64,000 nt of DNA, from contig CAYOJK010000007.1 of assembly GCA_964404285.1 (NCBI GenBank), positions 62,001 through 126,000 of the forward strand, written 5' to 3'. Position 1 is the stretch's first letter; each line of letters opens with the position of its first letter. Positions 9,236-17,361 of this stretch are shown here, in pieces. The translations under genes and the position numbers were made by a program. Source of the stretch: JBASEY01 sp964404285 (GTDB lineage Bacteria; CSSED10-310). Below the pieces are notes generated by a model. That model was not told the DNA's origin. It searched no databases and worked only from the letters and a program-made list of their open reading frames with translations.

Positions 9236-10051
9236 ATGTGTTTTGGTTTTGTGAAGAAAAATTTAGAAAATCGGCGTTATTACGGCGCCGCAGAAAAACG
9301 TTTGAAAGATGTTCAAAACGGCGCTTGGCCGGAAGATTCTGAGCAATGGATCAAGAAAAATTTAACACATCCAAGCTGGCAAGTCCGAAATATTGCTGTA
9401 AAACTCATACGTAAAGGTAAGCTGTTAGAGTATTCACCCGATCTTATACAGTTTCTGACTAACGAATCGCAGGTTGGTTTTATCCGAAGGAACAGCGCAA
9501 TAGCTCTAGCATCTTTTGATAAAGTTGACGAAGCTGTAATTGCGGCCTTTATAATAGGGCTGGAAGACCCATATTGGGAGGTTCGAACTGCGTGCGCTAA
9601 AGGATTGGCAACCCAAGGCAAACCAAATTTTGAACTAACCGAACTTATTATCAATAAAATTTATCGAAAACCTATCGATAAAATTCCTTCATACCCAATC
9701 TTTCGCCCTAAACGGATATACCGGGAAAAAAATTTTGAGGTGCGTGCAGCATTATTCCGAGCTTTAGGGACGGTCATGGCGGAAAAAAAACATATACATG
9801 CCCTGGAAATACCTCTGGAAGAAGATATCTGGAAAGTTCGTGAAGCTGCCTTGAAGGCTTTTGTCAGCGCTTCGCAAAGACTGGGCTATTCATCCGACCA
9901 GTTGAAAGAGACGTTATCGCGTTTAGACCTAACCAGTACTGAATTTATTCCAACGTATCCGATCCGACAAACCTTGTCGACATTGTCTGCTTTGCAGGAC
10001 GATGATACGGACAACGAATTGAATAATCAGGTAAAACATCATGTTGTATAA
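9236..10051 (+). CDS. HEAT-repeat protein
   Basis: A 271-residue protein built of alpha-helical pairs. Repeating segments such as PSWQVRNIAVKLI, VGFIRRNSAIALASF, PYWEVRTACAKGLA, FEVRAALFRALG and DIWKVREAALKAF carry the Val-Arg/Ala-Ala pattern of HEAT or PBS-lyase-type repeats, about six in all. There is no signal peptide and no catalytic motif, so a scaffold or interaction role is inferred. The stop overlaps the start of mraY by 11 bases, so the two are probably translated together. That is an unusual partner for mraY. Confidence 0.7.
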   Translation: MCFGFVKKNLENRRYYGAAEKRLKDVQNGAWPEDSEQWIKKNLTHPSWQVRNIAVKLIRKGKLLEYSPDLIQFLTNESQVGFIRRNSAIALASFDKVDEAVIAAFIIGLEDPYWEVRTACAKGLATQGKPNFELTELIINKIYRKPIDKIPSYPIFRPKRIYREKNFEVRAALFRALGTVMAEKKHIHALEIPLEEDIWKVREAALKAFVSASQRLGYSSDQLKETLSRLDLTSTEFIPTYPIRQTLSTLSALQDDDTDNELNNQVKHHVV

Positions 10052-11144
10052 ACTTTTTACGATTCTTAATCAGCGCTATGACTCCCTTTCCTGGCTACGT
10101 CTATTCAGTTATATCACTCTTCGAGCGATTTTTGCGTCTGTCACCGCTTTTCTGATGTCGCTGTTTTTTAGTCCTCCTTTAATCCGATGGCTCAAAAAAC
10201 GTGGATCAACTGACCTAGCCTGGGGTTACGGCTTAGTGAACGTGCAATCTAAAACCGGAACACCAACCATGGGCGGTTTTTTGATACTGGCTGCAATTCT
10301 AGTTACCTCACTGCTTTGGTGTGATTTGACTAACAGATTTATCCAATTGTTACTCTGTACAACCCTCTGGTTTGGTTGTATTGGTGCCTGGGACGATTAT
10401 TTAAAACTGCGTTATCAATCCAAAGCCGGGCTGTCGGAAGCAAAAAAAATTATCCTTCAAATTTTATTTGGACTATTTCTAAGCTTTATCTATCTATCCC
10501 CTTCCCTGTCGCCGGCCCCTGCCCACCTTGCAACTAAACTGTTTTTACCGTTTATGAAAAATCCGATAGCCGACCTGGGCGCTTTTTATGCGATTTTCAT
10601 CATATTTGTCATTGTCGCTATCTCAAATTCCGTCAACCTTGCTGACGGCCTGGATGGGCTGGCTATCGTTCCCGCTTTTTTTACCGCCGCAGTTTTCGGC
10701 GCCTTTTCCTATGTTATCGGCAATAGTGTTATCGCAGAATATCTGCTGTTTGACTATATGGCCGGCGCCGGCGAAATCCTGGTTTTCTGCTCAGCATTAA
10801 TCGGTTCAGCTATAGGTTTTCTCTGGTACAACGCCTATCCAGCGCAGATTTTTATGGGAGACACCGGTTCATTAGCCCTTGGTGGATTACTGGGAACCGT
10901 CGCAGTCCTTATCAAGCAAGAATTTTTATTCGTAATAGCCGGCGGCGTTTTCGTTGCGGAAGCCACTAGCGTTTTCCTGACAAGTTATATCTTTTTACCT
11001 AAAGGAAGACGCCTCTTTTTCAGGGCGCCATTTCATCACTCCCTGCAATATCGTGGCCTGGCCGAAACAAAAGTCGTAGTCAGATTATGGATCGTAGCCG
11101 CAATTTTAGCGCTAATCGCCGCCTCCGCTTTGAAAATTCGTTAA
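10041..11144 (+). CDS. mraY: Phospho-N-acetylmuramoyl-pentapeptide transferase
   Basis: A 367-residue polytopic membrane enzyme that transfers phospho-MurNAc-pentapeptide to undecaprenyl phosphate, making lipid I. The start MLYKLF...LFSYITLRA aligns with known MraY N-termini. Key motifs are GTPTMGG in the first cytoplasmic loop, WDDYLKL with the Asp pair, NSVNLADGLDGLA, and FMGDTGSLALGG with the catalytic Asp. About ten hydrophobic segments are visible, and a His-rich loop FRAPFHHSLQ is near the end. It sits away from murG, murJ and murC, so the usual dcw cluster is split in this genome. Confidence 0.96.
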   Translation: MLYKLFTILNQRYDSLSWLRLFSYITLRAIFASVTAFLMSLFFSPPLIRWLKKRGSTDLAWGYGLVNVQSKTGTPTMGGFLILAAILVTSLLWCDLTNRFIQLLLCTTLWFGCIGAWDDYLKLRYQSKAGLSEAKKIILQILFGLFLSFIYLSPSLSPAPAHLATKLFLPFMKNPIADLGAFYAIFIIFVIVAISNSVNLADGLDGLAIVPAFFTAAVFGAFSYVIGNSVIAEYLLFDYMAGAGEILVFCSALIGSAIGFLWYNAYPAQIFMGDTGSLALGGLLGTVAVLIKQEFLFVIAGGVFVAEATSVFLTSYIFLPKGRRLFFRAPFHHSLQYRGLAETKVVVRLWIVAAILALIAASALKIR

Positions 11145-11157
11145 AATATCGTATAAT
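11130..11157 (+). promoter_or_regulatory. Sigma-70 type promoter for the outer-membrane barrel gene
   Basis: A TTGAAA box at 11130-11135 and a perfect TATAAT at 11152-11157 are separated by 16 bases. The -35 box overlaps the end of mraY. The gene beginning at 11206 has its own AAGGAG, so it can be expressed apart from mraY. Confidence 0.6.
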
Positions 11158-11205
11158 TTTAACTATGTCAGTCACCAGAAAAGCGTCTAGACAAGGAGAT
11201 TACAA

Positions 11206-11754
11206 ATGAAAAAGTTTTATTTGGCTTTACTCGTGTTTTTAACTTTCTTCCCATGCGCTTCGAAAGCTGCTGATCATGCATTCGGCGCCGGCTTCCATTA
11301 TTTTTACACCATGAAAGACATTAGCGATGATTTGAGCGAATCTATTTCATCGGCATTTAAAAGAGATGGTTTGGGTGTAAACTTTTCCTATTGCTACAAG
11401 CCCAACAAACGCTTTGGTTTGTTAGGAGAACTTCAATTTTATCCTGATGGATATTTGGATGCCAAAACAGTGATATCGCCTAGGTTTATGGTATTGCTTG
11501 GCCAATCGATTTATGGAGGTATCGGAATCGGCTGGAACAATGTCAAATGGCGTGACCAAACTAAAAATCTTCACGTTTCCGGCGATTGGACCGACCCTTT
11601 TTATATGCTGAGAGCGGGCCTCGAGTTTCCAATTTTTGTTGAACAATTACGATTGGATTTGCATGCTAATTATGAATTCAATTACTGGAACGATGTGAAA
11701 GAGTTCGATTCCGACATACTTACCTTTGGGGTCGGAGTCAGAATTATTATCTAA
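11206..11754 (+). CDS. Outer-membrane beta-barrel protein (small, OmpA/W-like barrel)
   Basis: A 182-residue protein. A signal peptide is clear: a Lys pair, a hydrophobic core, and probable cleavage after SKAA near residue 22. The mature part alternates hydrophobic and polar residues with Gly/Tyr/Trp-rich strands, for example GAGFHYFYTM, FGLLGELQFYP, YGGIGIGWNNVKW and LTFGVGVRIII. The C-terminal strand ends in Ile rather than the usual aromatic residue. An eight-stranded barrel of the outer-membrane porin-like superfamily is likely. The exact role is unknown. It has its own promoter and lies convergent to the FecR-like gene. Confidence 0.7.
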   Translation: MKKFYLALLVFLTFFPCASKAADHAFGAGFHYFYTMKDISDDLSESISSAFKRDGLGVNFSYCYKPNKRFGLLGELQFYPDGYLDAKTVISPRFMVLLGQSIYGGIGIGWNNVKWRDQTKNLHVSGDWTDPFYMLRAGLEFPIFVEQLRLDLHANYEFNYWNDVKEFDSDILTFGVGVRIII

Positions 11755-11846
11755 TAAGCAAATAACCTGACAGAATTTTGACTGAGCTCTCAGCAAATTT
11801 CACTAAATATATCTGATATTAAAAGATATTAATCTTTATAAGATCT

Positions 11847-13670
11847 TTAATTAGCTGAAAGTGGGGCGGTTACAGCATTGTTGTGCCCAATCAATGCTCC
11901 AGCCCCCTTCCCCTTTACTCCTATCGAAAGGCCTGTTTTCAATAAATTCACCAAAACATTTCCGGTTATCGTCGGCGTCTTGAATATTCCAGCGGATACG
12001 TTTTCAGTTAACCCTCCATCATTGGATGGCGGTTTGGGTTTAGTTGGAGCGCTGGGTTGTTTTCCGCGAGACTTATCGCTTTGTGGTTTTGGAGCTTGCT
12101 GTTTCTGTGGAGCTTGCTGCTGAGGAGTTTGTTGTTTTGGAGCCCATTGTTTCGGGGCTCGCTGCGGCGGGGCTTGTGTTTGTGGGGCTCGCGGGCGTGA
12201 GTCAGGCTGGTGGATATTCGGCGCTGATCGAGGTTGTTCCGGATACCTATAAGGCGGTTTTGGAGCTTGTATCCCGGCCGGGCCAGATGGACGGCTAACT
12301 CCCCTTTCACGCGTTTGAGGGTTATGATGTGGTTGAATATCAACAGACCGATCCGCTTGCGAAGGTCTTCCACGAACAGCAGGGTGAGTTCCTCGATGGT
12401 TATTCGGATGTTGCATGGATTCGCCGATAGCATGGTCCGACGTTTGACGACGTGACATCGAGGGTTTAAGTGTTTCCGGCAGAGAACTTCCCCACTCGGC
12501 ATTCTCAGCAGATAGCAACCGATTTGCGTTTCTTTGTACCGATACGCGATTTAACAAATGGTCAACAGTCTGAGCGGCTTCAACAGGAACGCCTATCGCC
12601 AGCCTACTGTTCAATGGGGTCGCACCTTTCCGTAAAATACCTTGAGAATTCATCTCATCATCAGGATGCGCGGCTATCCAATGAACGGAACGACCAGGAT
12701 TATAGCGCCAGTGAGCATAATGGCCTCTCCAATACCAACTGGGATACCACATCCAGCCACGTCCGGCAAAAAAGCGCCAATAACCATAATGGTAAACTGT
12801 CCAGCCCCAAGGTTCGTATGGTATCCATATCCAGCCCCAGGGTAAAATGAAATCCCAGAAGCCGGCATGATACGGCATCCACCCCGACGCGACATAAGGC
12901 ATCCAATACCAGCCTCCTTCGATGTAAATCCATTTTCCATAACCGTGTAAAGCTGCAGCTTGATCGGTATACTCCGATGGAGCGGCATCAACAGGCACCT
13001 GATCGGTATACTCATAGGAATCCAATAACAATCTATCTCTTTCCCAATACCAATCGTCAAATTTGTCATTACGTAAGGACCGAATTCGCGTCCATTTACC
13101 GGTTCCCAAAGTGCCTTGCCAGGTCTCCTCCTGTTCCAGTCGAATTTGACCTTCATTCGTATTTAATAGAGCCCCACCTTTGACAAGCGTTACATAAACA
13201 GCTGAAAAATCGCTCTCCATGGTGACTCGAACCAAGCTGTCAGAATCGGGATTCAACGTTCCTCCTTCCAATTCCAGCGTCATTTGATGGGAAATATACG
13301 ACATCGGAAACGATCGTATAGCAACAGCGCCGTACCAGAGTTTGATTATCGATAGCCGTTGGTCAGTCGCCTCCATAATCGATTCCAGCAATTCGATCTT
13401 TGTTTCGTACCAGCCCCAACCCGTTACACCATCACCAAGCCTGAATTCGAATATGCCATCAGCGCCGGTTGCTAAACGATCACCCTTCATAAAGGGCATG
13501 TTCATCACCGCCTCCAATGTATTTCCAGATGTTGACGGCTGCATGACCACATCCCCATAGACATAGGCAACACGGCTGCGTTGATCTGGTCGTATTTCCG
13601 CATCTTGGGCGGAAACACCCGTTACGATTATCATGCACATAAAACTTAAAATTTTAAGGTGTCTGTTCAT
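11847..13670 (-). CDS. Secreted FecR-like protein with Trp/Tyr-rich repeats and Pro/Gln-rich tail
   Basis: A 607-residue exported protein. The signal peptide (about 1-21) ends VSAQ. Residues about 25-200 resemble a FecR-type domain: AYVYGDVVMQPS, a long beta-rich region, then GGALLNTNEGQIRLEQ. Residues about 245-330 are a strikingly aromatic stretch with repeated WIYIEGGWYW / WMPYVASGWMPY / GWIWIPYEPWGW units, as in DUF6600-type proteins. The remainder to about 560 is low-complexity Pro/Gln/Ala/Lys sequence, likely unstructured, ending in a Gly-rich hydrophobic segment. No sigma-factor or TonB receptor partner lies nearby, so this is not a classical FecR. It is preceded by a sigma-54 type promoter. 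Function unknown; an envelope stress or surface role is a guess. Confidence 0.7.
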   Translation of the reverse strand: MNRHLKILSFMCMIIVTGVSAQDAEIRPDQRSRVAYVYGDVVMQPSTSGNTLEAVMNMPFMKGDRLATGADGIFEFRLGDGVTGWGWYETKIELLESIMEATDQRLSIIKLWYGAVAIRSFPMSYISHQMTLELEGGTLNPDSDSLVRVTMESDFSAVYVTLVKGGALLNTNEGQIRLEQEETWQGTLGTGKWTRIRSLRNDKFDDWYWERDRLLLDSYEYTDQVPVDAAPSEYTDQAAALHGYGKWIYIEGGWYWMPYVASGWMPYHAGFWDFILPWGWIWIPYEPWGWTVYHYGYWRFFAGRGWMWYPSWYWRGHYAHWRYNPGRSVHWIAAHPDDEMNSQGILRKGATPLNSRLAIGVPVEAAQTVDHLLNRVSVQRNANRLLSAENAEWGSSLPETLKPSMSRRQTSDHAIGESMQHPNNHRGTHPAVRGRPSQADRSVDIQPHHNPQTRERGVSRPSGPAGIQAPKPPYRYPEQPRSAPNIHQPDSRPRAPQTQAPPQRAPKQWAPKQQTPQQQAPQKQQAPKPQSDKSRGKQPSAPTKPKPPSNDGGLTENVSAGIFKTPTITGNVLVNLLKTGLSIGVKGKGAGALIGHNNAVTAPLSAN

Positions 13671-13699
13671 GTCTCACACTCCTTCCAGTAATGGAAAAA

Positions 13700-13713
13700 G
13701 CAAATTTCATACC
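13700..13713 (-). promoter_or_regulatory. Sigma-54 (-24/-12) promoter of the FecR-like gene
   Basis: On the minus strand the sequence reads TTGG, ten bases from the GG pair to the GC pair, then TTGCTT. The core GG-N10-GC spacing is exact, and the -12 element TTGC matches the sigma-54 consensus fully. The -24 side is TGGTATG where TGGCACG is ideal. Transcription would begin near 13688, leaving a short leader carrying GGAAGGAG before the ATG at 13670. Confidence 0.6.
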
Positions 13714-13753
13714 AAGTGGAAACTGTTGAGGATTCATTAGAAAATGTTTTTTC

Positions 13754-13793
13754 TTGTCATATATGGGCGACAAGTTGTCATTTATAGAGGACA
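13754..13793. promoter_or_regulatory. Paired TGTC-N10-GACA palindromes, candidate activator sites
   Basis: Two imperfect copies of a 19-base element occur at 13754-13772 and 13775-13793, identical at 15 of 19 positions. Each contains the inverted repeat TGTC-N10-GACA, and the copies are spaced 21 bp, two helical turns. They lie about 65-105 bp upstream of the predicted sigma-54 start site, where enhancer-binding proteins normally bind. No activator gene is next to them. The sites are also upstream of nothing else, because asd ends here. Confidence 0.5.
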
Positions 13794-13812
13794 GACTTGA
13801 AACATTTCCATA

Positions 13813-14874
13813 TCACTGACCAATAAATCCCTTTTCTACTAGTAGCTCAGCCAGGAGTATAGCGCCTCCTGCTGCACCACGGACCGTATTGTGACTTAAA
13901 ATAACGCATTTCCAGTCCAGCACCGGGCACTGGCGCAATCGTCCGACACTGACTGTCATACCAGCGCCACGATTGCGATCCAGCAAAGGTTGAGGTCGAT
14001 CCGGCCGATCCAGGTATATTACTGGAGCATCAGGGCTGCTGGGTAAATGTAAATCTTGTATTTCAGGACGATAAGTCTGCCAGCAGTTCAACAAGGCTTT
14101 TTCTGTTGCGGGTTGTGATGTCGTAAAGCCTACATGCATTAAGTGACCATCTCTAACTGCAACCCGTGTGCAACCGGCGCTAATCATCATATCTGCCATT
14201 TTAAAGGTACCGGCTAGATATCGACCAAATATTTTTTGGGGTTCAGTCTCCAATTTAGGCTCTTCGCCTTGTATATGCGGAACAACATTGTCCAGCATCG
14301 TCATCATGCTCAAGCCCGGTATGCCCGCACCAGAAACAGCTTGCGCTGTAGATAACCATATCTTTTGTATTCCAAAAGCTTTTTGAATCGGGGCCAGTCC
14401 CAAAGATAGCGCTATCGTCGAACAATTGGGGTTCGTAACGATGAAACCGCGACTTTTTAAACGAATACGTTGATGTTCAATCAAATCCAGGTGCTCCGGG
14501 TTAATTTCAGGCACAATCAAGGGGACATCTTCAACCATCCGGTGGGCGCTGCTATTGGATACAACCGGTATGCCGGCACGCGCAAACGTGGTTTCCAGTT
14601 GTTCCGCCTCAGAGACCGGTAGACTGGAAAAAACCAGGTCCAGAGAATCATCCGGATCACATGGCTCTACTATCATCTGCTGTATTTCCAGTTCAGGTTC
14701 TTGTGGCATCATCCAATCAACAGCCTGCCAATAAGGCTTGCCAACAGACCTTTCCGACGCCATCAGCTTATGTATCCGAAACCAAGGATGTATTGAAAGC
14801 AGTGAAACAAAGCGCATACCAACAGCGCCGGTAGCGCCCAAAATCCCTACTCGATAGGGTTGAAGTATACTCAT
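13813..14874 (-). CDS. asd: Aspartate-semialdehyde dehydrogenase, archaeal/fungal type
   Basis: A 353-residue NADPH-dependent enzyme reducing aspartyl phosphate to the semialdehyde for lysine, methionine and threonine synthesis. The nucleotide-binding loop is VGILGATGAVGMRF, and the catalytic Cys lies in VTNPNCSTIALSLGL. VSGAGIPG follows, then a Gly/Cys-Thr-Arg-Val-Ala region and a VGRLRQCP segment. These features fit the archaeal/fungal branch rather than the usual bacterial Asd. The start overlaps the upstream glycosyltransferase stop by 4 bases, so it is the last gene of a three-gene operon. The aspartate kinase gene lies about 30 kb away in the window. Confidence 0.92.
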   Translation of the reverse strand: MSILQPYRVGILGATGAVGMRFVSLLSIHPWFRIHKLMASERSVGKPYWQAVDWMMPQEPELEIQQMIVEPCDPDDSLDLVFSSLPVSEAEQLETTFARAGIPVVSNSSAHRMVEDVPLIVPEINPEHLDLIEHQRIRLKSRGFIVTNPNCSTIALSLGLAPIQKAFGIQKIWLSTAQAVSGAGIPGLSMMTMLDNVVPHIQGEEPKLETEPQKIFGRYLAGTFKMADMMISAGCTRVAVRDGHLMHVGFTTSQPATEKALLNCWQTYRPEIQDLHLPSSPDAPVIYLDRPDRPQPLLDRNRGAGMTVSVGRLRQCPVLDWKCVILSHNTVRGAAGGAILLAELLVEKGFIGQ

Positions 14875-16007
14875 TTTCTGTTTTCTCCCATGTCAACAAC
14901 CTGTCGAAACAATCTCACATATTTACGCGCTGTTTCCGACCAAGTCATCATTTCCGCCCTCTTTTTCCCTTCTATACTGAGCTTTTTTCGTAGAGCAGAA
15001 TCAGATGTTAACCGCCTTAACGCTTTTTCAATCTGTATGATATCTTCCGGATTCACCAATAATGCCGCGTCACCGGTAACTTCCGGTAAAGATGCTCTGT
15101 TCGATGTTATGACAGGGCAACCAGCCGCCATAGCTTCTATTACCGGTAGCCCAAAACCTTCATATAGCGACGGAAATACCATGCAATCCGCCATCCCTAA
15201 TAACAAAGCCAGCTCATTGTCAGGAACATAACCAAGAAATCTGGTTCCAGTGGAAATATCCGGCTGCTCAGCACGCCGATGAACGTCTTTTGACCGATAA
15301 CCATCGTGCCCAATGATGATCAATTGTAATGGGTTAGAAGATCTTTTCGAATAAATGGCATACGCATCCAACAAATTTAATAAATTTTTTCTCGGTTCAA
15401 CGGTTGCCACACACAGAATAAATCGAGCCGGCAAGCAGTAATGGCTACGAAGGTCTTCTGCTTTGATGTCATCGTACTGGCTGAAAATTGGATTGACACC
15501 CAAATGAATGGCCTCTACCCGGTTCTCTAGATTAGGGCGTTTTTCAAGTAATTTAGTGCGTATGAATTCGGACGGTGTGGTGATTTGGCTTGCATTTCGT
15601 AGAGCTGAAAAAACCATACGCTTAAGATATATTCGAAATAATGGTTTAAGGGAATGAGGCTGATCAAAAGCTGCAAGATCATGGATTAATACGACTTGTT
15701 TTATGTGTTGTGCCAGTTGAATGACATAAAATGCAGGAGAAAAATACAAATCAATCTGTCGTTTCTTAATAATGCTCCGCAAAACTGTGTTTCTATAAAT
15801 ATCGCCCCATGGATGACTATCAAAAGCGGTGCCTGTACAAATTGGATTATTTCCTTCAAGTGATTTATCAAATGGTTTTTTAAATAAAATATGCACATTC
15901 AACTCAGGAAATTCTTCCAGAAAAGTGCGAAGCAACATTTCCGATACTCTTCCCACACCGGTTTGGCGTTGAGTAATAAAACGGGCATCATACAAAATCT
16001 CGATCAT
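14871..16007 (-). CDS. GT4 family glycosyltransferase
   Basis: A 378-residue GT-B glycosyltransferase. The N-terminus MIEILYDARFITQRQTGVGR has the Gly-Val-Gly acceptor-side loop. The C-terminal half shows CVATVEPRKNLLNLLDAY, FLGYVPDNELALLL, and the donor motif PSLYEGFGLPVIEAMAAG with the EX7E glutamates, then EVTGDAALLV. The next gene upstream encodes a paralogue of the same length, sharing this order of motifs. It probably adds a nucleotide-activated sugar to a lipid-linked or cell-surface glycan. Coupled by 4-base overlaps on both sides. Confidence 0.88.
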   Translation of the reverse strand: MIEILYDARFITQRQTGVGRVSEMLLRTFLEEFPELNVHILFKKPFDKSLEGNNPICTGTAFDSHPWGDIYRNTVLRSIIKKRQIDLYFSPAFYVIQLAQHIKQVVLIHDLAAFDQPHSLKPLFRIYLKRMVFSALRNASQITTPSEFIRTKLLEKRPNLENRVEAIHLGVNPIFSQYDDIKAEDLRSHYCLPARFILCVATVEPRKNLLNLLDAYAIYSKRSSNPLQLIIIGHDGYRSKDVHRRAEQPDISTGTRFLGYVPDNELALLLGMADCMVFPSLYEGFGLPVIEAMAAGCPVITSNRASLPEVTGDAALLVNPEDIIQIEKALRRLTSDSALRKKLSIEGKKRAEMMTWSETARKYVRLFRQVVDMGENRK

Positions 16008-17137
16008 TTGATAACCTTTCGGTAAACTTCAAGATGTTTAGCAGCTGCTTGCTCCCATGAATAAAGGCGTATCTGACGTTGAGCTTCCATCTTTTTCATT
16101 ACAAAACTTTCAGGTTTCTCAAGAGCATGTATAAGCATGTCTTCCAAATCATTTATACTGTCTGGCTCAAAATATAAAGCGGCATCACCAAGAATTTCCT
16201 GATGAACAGGAATGGCGCTCGCCATAACGGATGCTCCACACGCTAAGGCTTCCAAGGGTGGAAAGCCAAATCCTTCATCCCAAGATGGAAATACTGCTAG
16301 AACTGCCTTTCGATAAAGCTCGACTAAAACGTTCAATGTAACATAACCAACCAAATGAATCCTATCACCCAAGCTCACATCCTCGATCGCTTGTAATAGG
16401 TCATTCAATCCATCAGCTGATTTACCTGCAATAATCAAATGTAAATCCGGTTCAAGCAAAGCAACTTTTTGAAATGCTTGTACCAACAAAGGAAAATTCT
16501 TTCTTGGTTCGATTGTGCCCACTGTCAAAATATAGCGATCGGGAAACTGGTTTTGTCGCACAGATTCATTTGGATTATTTGATTGACAAGCACTTGAAAA
16601 CACAGGATTGATACCATGCTGTATAACCGAAATTGATGCCTCAGGTATTTTCAAGAGTGTTATCAAATCCTCCTTTACCGCTTCACATGGAACAATGCAG
16701 TAATCGATTTTTTCAATGTTCCGTAATAGTGTTTCCCGATGATAATCTCCTGAATAACGACCTCCATATTTCGTGCGTTTAAGGAATGCCAGATCGTGTA
16801 ATGTGGCGACAACATGTGATGCGCGTGATTTTTGATAGAAAAAGTTAGGGGAATGAAAAATAGACGGGCTACTATCGGCCAAAGTTTCAATAGTCGGCGG
16901 AAGACCTCGCCGCCACAATTCTAAAAGTATTTTTCCAGGAATATGTTTGCGTACAATCCGGACATTTTCTGCGTTTTCCCAAATAAAACGAGGGGTTTGC
17001 CCTTTGAAAGCATTCAGAAAAAGTGTGTATTGAACAGAATTATCCATCACGATCATGTTGTTCAAGAGATGATAAAGATAAGTGCCGACACCTGTTAGTT
17101 CTTTCATCAGGCTGGATGCATCAATCAATATTTCCAT
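16004..17137 (-). CDS. GT4 family glycosyltransferase
   Basis: A 377-residue GT-B enzyme starting MEILIDASSLMKELTGVGTY. Motifs are VATLHDLAFL, ILTVGTIEPRKNFPLL, IHLVGYV, and FPSWDEGFGFPPLEALACG with the EX7E pair, then ILGDAALYF. It is the first gene of the operon with the second GT4 and asd. A TATAAT box on the minus strand at 17204-17209 could be the operon's -10, but its -35 region is poor. The two GTs are diverged paralogues acting perhaps at successive steps of one surface polysaccharide. The substrate cannot be read from the sequence. Confidence 0.88.
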   Translation of the reverse strand: MEILIDASSLMKELTGVGTYLYHLLNNMIVMDNSVQYTLFLNAFKGQTPRFIWENAENVRIVRKHIPGKILLELWRRGLPPTIETLADSSPSIFHSPNFFYQKSRASHVVATLHDLAFLKRTKYGGRYSGDYHRETLLRNIEKIDYCIVPCEAVKEDLITLLKIPEASISVIQHGINPVFSSACQSNNPNESVRQNQFPDRYILTVGTIEPRKNFPLLVQAFQKVALLEPDLHLIIAGKSADGLNDLLQAIEDVSLGDRIHLVGYVTLNVLVELYRKAVLAVFPSWDEGFGFPPLEALACGASVMASAIPVHQEILGDAALYFEPDSINDLEDMLIHALEKPESFVMKKMEAQRQIRLYSWEQAAAKHLEVYRKVIK

Positions 17138-17285
17138 ATTTTATCGTTACTTTCATGAATTCTGCTGTACTAATTCCCGCTTTCATTTCGCGTTCGGAAG
17201 TTCATTATACCTCAACAGCTTTCACTCATCACGAGTTTTCGTCAGTATCCCGCATCAGTAACCGGCTATTCTGTTGACTCATCAA

Positions 17286-17315
17286 TTGAATGAATAGTAA
17301 ATCACCTGCTATACT
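17286..17315 (+). promoter_or_regulatory. Sigma-70 type promoter for gpsA operon
   Basis: TTGAAT at 17286-17291 and TATACT at 17310-17315 are 18 bases apart. The gpsA start at 17362 with AAGGAA follows. This supports the shorter gpsA start, because a more upstream start would overlap the promoter. Confidence 0.5.
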
Positions 17316-17361
17316 CTGCTCGGAAACAGACTCACTGTTAATTAAAATCAAAGGAAGCATG

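Noticed and set aside
11878..12850. Several overlapping reading frames on the opposite strand of the FecR-like gene
   Set aside because: They are shadows of a Pro/Gln-rich coding region, where stop codons are rare in other frames.
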